Shown here in pieces: positions 45,787 to 47,564 of a stretch of 47,564 nt of DNA. This stretch comes from a virus. The notes beneath the pieces were generated by a model. It did no database searches, had not been told where the DNA came from, and saw nothing but the letters and a program-made list of their open reading frames with translations. The stretch is taken from the IMG/VR virus record IMGVR_UViG_3300046318_000570, positions 1-47,564 of that record; one strand, written 5' to 3'. Every line of letters starts with the position of its first letter. The stretch's first letter is position 1. The position numbers were made by a program, and so were the translations under genes.

Positions 45787-45855
45787 CAAGTTTTCACTTT
45801 TTCAAAAACCTCCTGCCGAAAAGTTTTGTCAAAACTTGACTGACCCTGCTACGCT
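45787..45855 (+). promoter_or_regulatory. Boxed promoter 19
   Basis: Box 45787-45808; dyad AAGTTTT-GTC-AAAACTT (45821-45837) containing TTGTCA 45826; 18 bp; TACGCT 45850. Drives 45947 with a leader of about 85 nt. Confidence 0.6.
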
Positions 45856-45946
45856 GGAGAGGGGGGAGTGACAACCCAAAGGGTTGCCCCTACCCCCTAG
45901 CGTGACAACCGCCACGCTATCCCTGACGATTGCTAGGAGAAGCAAG

Positions 45947-46231
45947 ATGTCTGAAAAAGTTGTAAAGATTGAGTGGAAAGCGTTCGCTCGCTCTGGCAAG
46001 CCAACCGCTTCCGCTGAGGTGCGATTCGCTTTCGGTGAAAGCCTGTCTGACCTCGATGTGTGTGAGGTGCTGTTCCGTGACACTAACACCTACTCTGGTG
46101 ACTTCTGGTCGGTGCTAGAGCCTGCTCTACCTGCTGACCGTAGCCACACTGCCCTCAGTATCGGTGACGAGGTATCGCTTGACGGTATCACCTACCGCTG
46201 CGAGCCTATCGGCTGGGCATTAGTCGCCTAG
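45947..46231 (+). CDS. Hypothetical protein (94 aa)
   Basis: ATG 45947 after TAGGAGAAG; upstream in-frame codons lie in the leader. Beta-rich with conserved-looking IGDEVSLDGITYRCEPIGWA. No family recognised. Confidence 0.7.
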   Translation: MSEKVVKIEWKAFARSGKPTASAEVRFAFGESLSDLDVCEVLFRDTNTYSGDFWSVLEPALPADRSHTALSIGDEVSLDGITYRCEPIGWALVA

Positions 46232-46240
46232 TCACCGCTT

Positions 46241-46263
46241 GCCCCCTGCGAAAGTAGGGGGCA
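46241..46263 (+). terminator. GC hairpin without T run
   Basis: GCCCCCT/AGGGGGC stem after the preceding gene; no T tract, so termination is uncertain. Confidence 0.4.
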
Positions 46264-46300
46264 GGCAACCCCCTAACCCAACTACCCGAAAGGTAAAAAA

Positions 46301-46807
46301 ATGTCTGTTTCGTTCTACCCTGAGATAACCGACAACCCTGAGCCTCACTTCGTGGCTTGCTACTGCGAGGCTTGGAAAAGCGAGAGGGTCTACCCCTCAC
46401 GGCAGTCTGCTTATGAGGCAATCGCCTCTAAAGCCGAGGTATCTGCCTGCTCTGACCCTCGCTGTATGGGGGCATCGCCTGAGCCTGTGTTCCCTGAGCC
46501 AGAGGTGAACTTCGCTAACCTGCGTGCTGGCGAGGTGCTTGACCTGCTAGGTATCCAAGTAGGCGAGGACTTCTCTGACCGCTGTATCGGTAGCCTGCCT
46601 GCCTCTGACTTCAAAGGTCGGGTGCTTATGGCTATCGCTCTCGCTCCCAAAGACGAGGGTATGCCTGCCTACCAAGCAACCCTGCCTGTCTGGGGTGAGG
46701 TGACAGTCGCCCCTAGAGAGGCTGGCTACTACAACATTCGCCTAGAGTATCTACTTGAGGTGGCAGACTTCGCTCTGGCTAATGGCAGAGCGGTGGTCTG
46801 GGGCTGA
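46301..46807 (+). CDS. Hypothetical protein (168 aa)
   Basis: ATG after CGAAAGG. N-terminal Cys residues (VACYCEAW, ACSDPRCMG), an acidic centre and a well-folded second half. No family recognised. GC content rises here relative to earlier units. Confidence 0.7.
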   Translation: MSVSFYPEITDNPEPHFVACYCEAWKSERVYPSRQSAYEAIASKAEVSACSDPRCMGASPEPVFPEPEVNFANLRAGEVLDLLGIQVGEDFSDRCIGSLPASDFKGRVLMAIALAPKDEGMPAYQATLPVWGEVTVAPREAGYYNIRLEYLLEVADFALANGRAVVWG

Positions 46808-46826
46808 TTCTTAGCCTCACCTGATA

Positions 46827-46851
46827 CCCCCTAACAACACGGTTAGGGGGT
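46827..46851 (+). terminator. GC hairpin
   Basis: CCCCCTAAC/GTTAGGGGG stem, no T tract. Confidence 0.45.
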
Positions 46852-46916
46852 AAGCAAAACACGGTTGCCTGTCTGCTCGACAGGTGGCTAATCCTGACCC
46901 TTGAAAGGGGGCAACT

Positions 46917-47363
46917 ATGAGCAACCTAGCAACAGACAAACAGGTGGGGTTCATCACCTCGCTAATGGCAGAGCGTGACTTCGCTGACCCTGTGGACTTC
47001 GATACCCTGACGGTGAAAGAGGCTAGTGCCTTGATTGACCGCCTAATGGCTCTGGGCAAGTCACGCAACGCAAAGCCTCTGGTGGGTGCTGGTATGTATC
47101 AGACGGCAGACGGCACAATCTACAAGGTTCGCCTGAGCAAGACAAACGGCAACCCCTACGCCCTACGCCTTGACCCTGATAGCCGTTCGTTTGAGTATGA
47201 GCAAGGTGCGATTCGTAGCCTCTCTGCTGACAATCGCCTGACGGTTGAACAGGCAAAAGCGTTCGGTGCTGAACACGGTATCTGCTGTGTGTGTGGGGCA
47301 GACTTGACTGACCCTACAAGCGTGGCAAGAGGCATTGGACCAATCTGCGAGGGTCGCCTCTAA
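46917..47363 (+). CDS. DUF6011-like protein with C-terminal zinc motif (148 aa)
   Basis: ATG after GAAAGGGG. TDKQVGFITSLMAERD at the start and CCVCGADLTDPTSVARGIGP at the end are typical of small phage and actinobacterial proteins whose C-terminal Cys cluster is DUF6011-like. The centre (MYQTADGTIYKVRLSK, YALRLD) is a beta module. Function unknown. Confidence 0.75.
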   Translation: MSNLATDKQVGFITSLMAERDFADPVDFDTLTVKEASALIDRLMALGKSRNAKPLVGAGMYQTADGTIYKVRLSKTNGNPYALRLDPDSRSFEYEQGAIRSLSADNRLTVEQAKAFGAEHGICCVCGADLTDPTSVARGIGPICEGRL

Positions 47364-47377
47364 AGCCCTGCGGTAGC

Positions 47378-47406
47378 AACCCCTGACCCCTCTGGGTCGG
47401 GGGTTA
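47378..47406 (+). terminator. Terminator
   Basis: AACCCCTGACCC/GGGTCGGGGGTT stem, then ATTG; modest T content. Confidence 0.6.
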
Positions 47407-47431
47407 TTGCCGTTTGCGGTGACTTCACTAG

Positions 47432-47507
47432 ACACGGCTACCTACACGGCTAACACGGCTACCCCCTGCGGTGGGTATGCCTGCGGTGGGTATGCCTGCG
47501 GTGGGTC
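47432..47507 (+). repeat. Tandem short repeats near the right edge
   Basis: ACACGGCTA three times (47432-47461), then a 15 bp unit CTGCGGTGGGTATGC twice and a third partial copy (47466-47506). The segment from 47364 on holds no gene; it continues GC-rich to the edge. Confidence 0.8.
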
Positions 47508-47564
47508 GCTCTCTACCCTGCCCCCCTCTGCCTGCCTTGACCTCTGCCCTTGACCTTATGGATA

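Noticed and set aside
26249-45808. The repeated box taken as a CRISPR repeat
   Set aside because: Copies are hundreds of bases apart with genes between them; there are no uniform spacers and no cas genes.
33558-45837. N4-type single-strand hairpin promoters
   Set aside because: Those need conserved hairpin sequence and a virion polymerase; here the arms differ and ordinary -35/-10 boxes follow, so only an analogy is kept.

Overview
The window is a segment of a tailed double-stranded DNA phage (or a close relative) whose host is most likely an actinobacterium. Four things point to that host: a WhiB-type Fe-S regulator, a tmRNA whose tag ends in ALAA, a ThyX plus B12-dependent ribonucleotide reductase pair for nucleotide supply, and many genes whose ATG lies 6-7 nt after a -10 box, the actinobacterial leaderless layout. 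No capsid, tail, portal or large terminase gene is recognisable, so this is part of a larger genome. The left edge cuts a ribonucleotide reductase gene.

Region A (1 to about 22.5 kb) has ordinary base and palindrome composition. It holds DNA precursor genes (class II RNR, ThyX, a fused DUF4406/dNMP kinase, thioredoxin), an RNA-maintenance block (tmRNA, tRNA-Asn, an unassigned structured RNA, polynucleotide kinase-phosphatase, Rnl1-type RNA ligase, and tRNAs for Thr, Ser, Met/Ile, a UAA-anticodon tRNA and Arg), a small serine recombinase, and a leftward lysis/surface block at 15.9-19.65 kb (M23 endolysin, probable holin, a membrane-anchored coiled-coil PA14 protein). A 350 bp divergent control region with two perfect inverted repeats separates that block from rightward zinc-binding genes. 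A 10 bp word, GACGCCAGTA, recurs between 8.5 and 22.6 kb regardless of coding frame.

Region B (about 22.5 to 25.9 kb) differs sharply. It is packed with six-base palindromes, GATC, CCWGG and the oriented word AACGG, in genes and spacers alike. It carries a small-terminase-like protein, a CHAP-fold protein that lacks the catalytic Cys, a DUF1232 membrane protein and zinc-binding small proteins.

Region C (about 26.2 kb to the end) is a field of small, mostly single-gene transcription units. Reading by eye, I find no GATC, CCGG, AATT or TTAA in its 21 kb. Nineteen units start with a near-identical upstream box (AGTTTTCACTTTTTCAAAA), usually followed by a unit-specific inverted repeat, then a -35 often of the form TTGTCG, a -10, and a short gene that ends in a strong hairpin. 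One unit makes no protein and appears to encode a structured RNA of about 330 nt with a tRNA-like 3' part. C also holds a MoxR-type AAA+ ATPase beside a metallopeptidase-VWA protein, an XRE regulator, a HicA-like protein, and Api92-like, DUF3846-like and DUF4241-like proteins. The architecture fits an early, host-takeover, probably first-injected segment, but that is inference.
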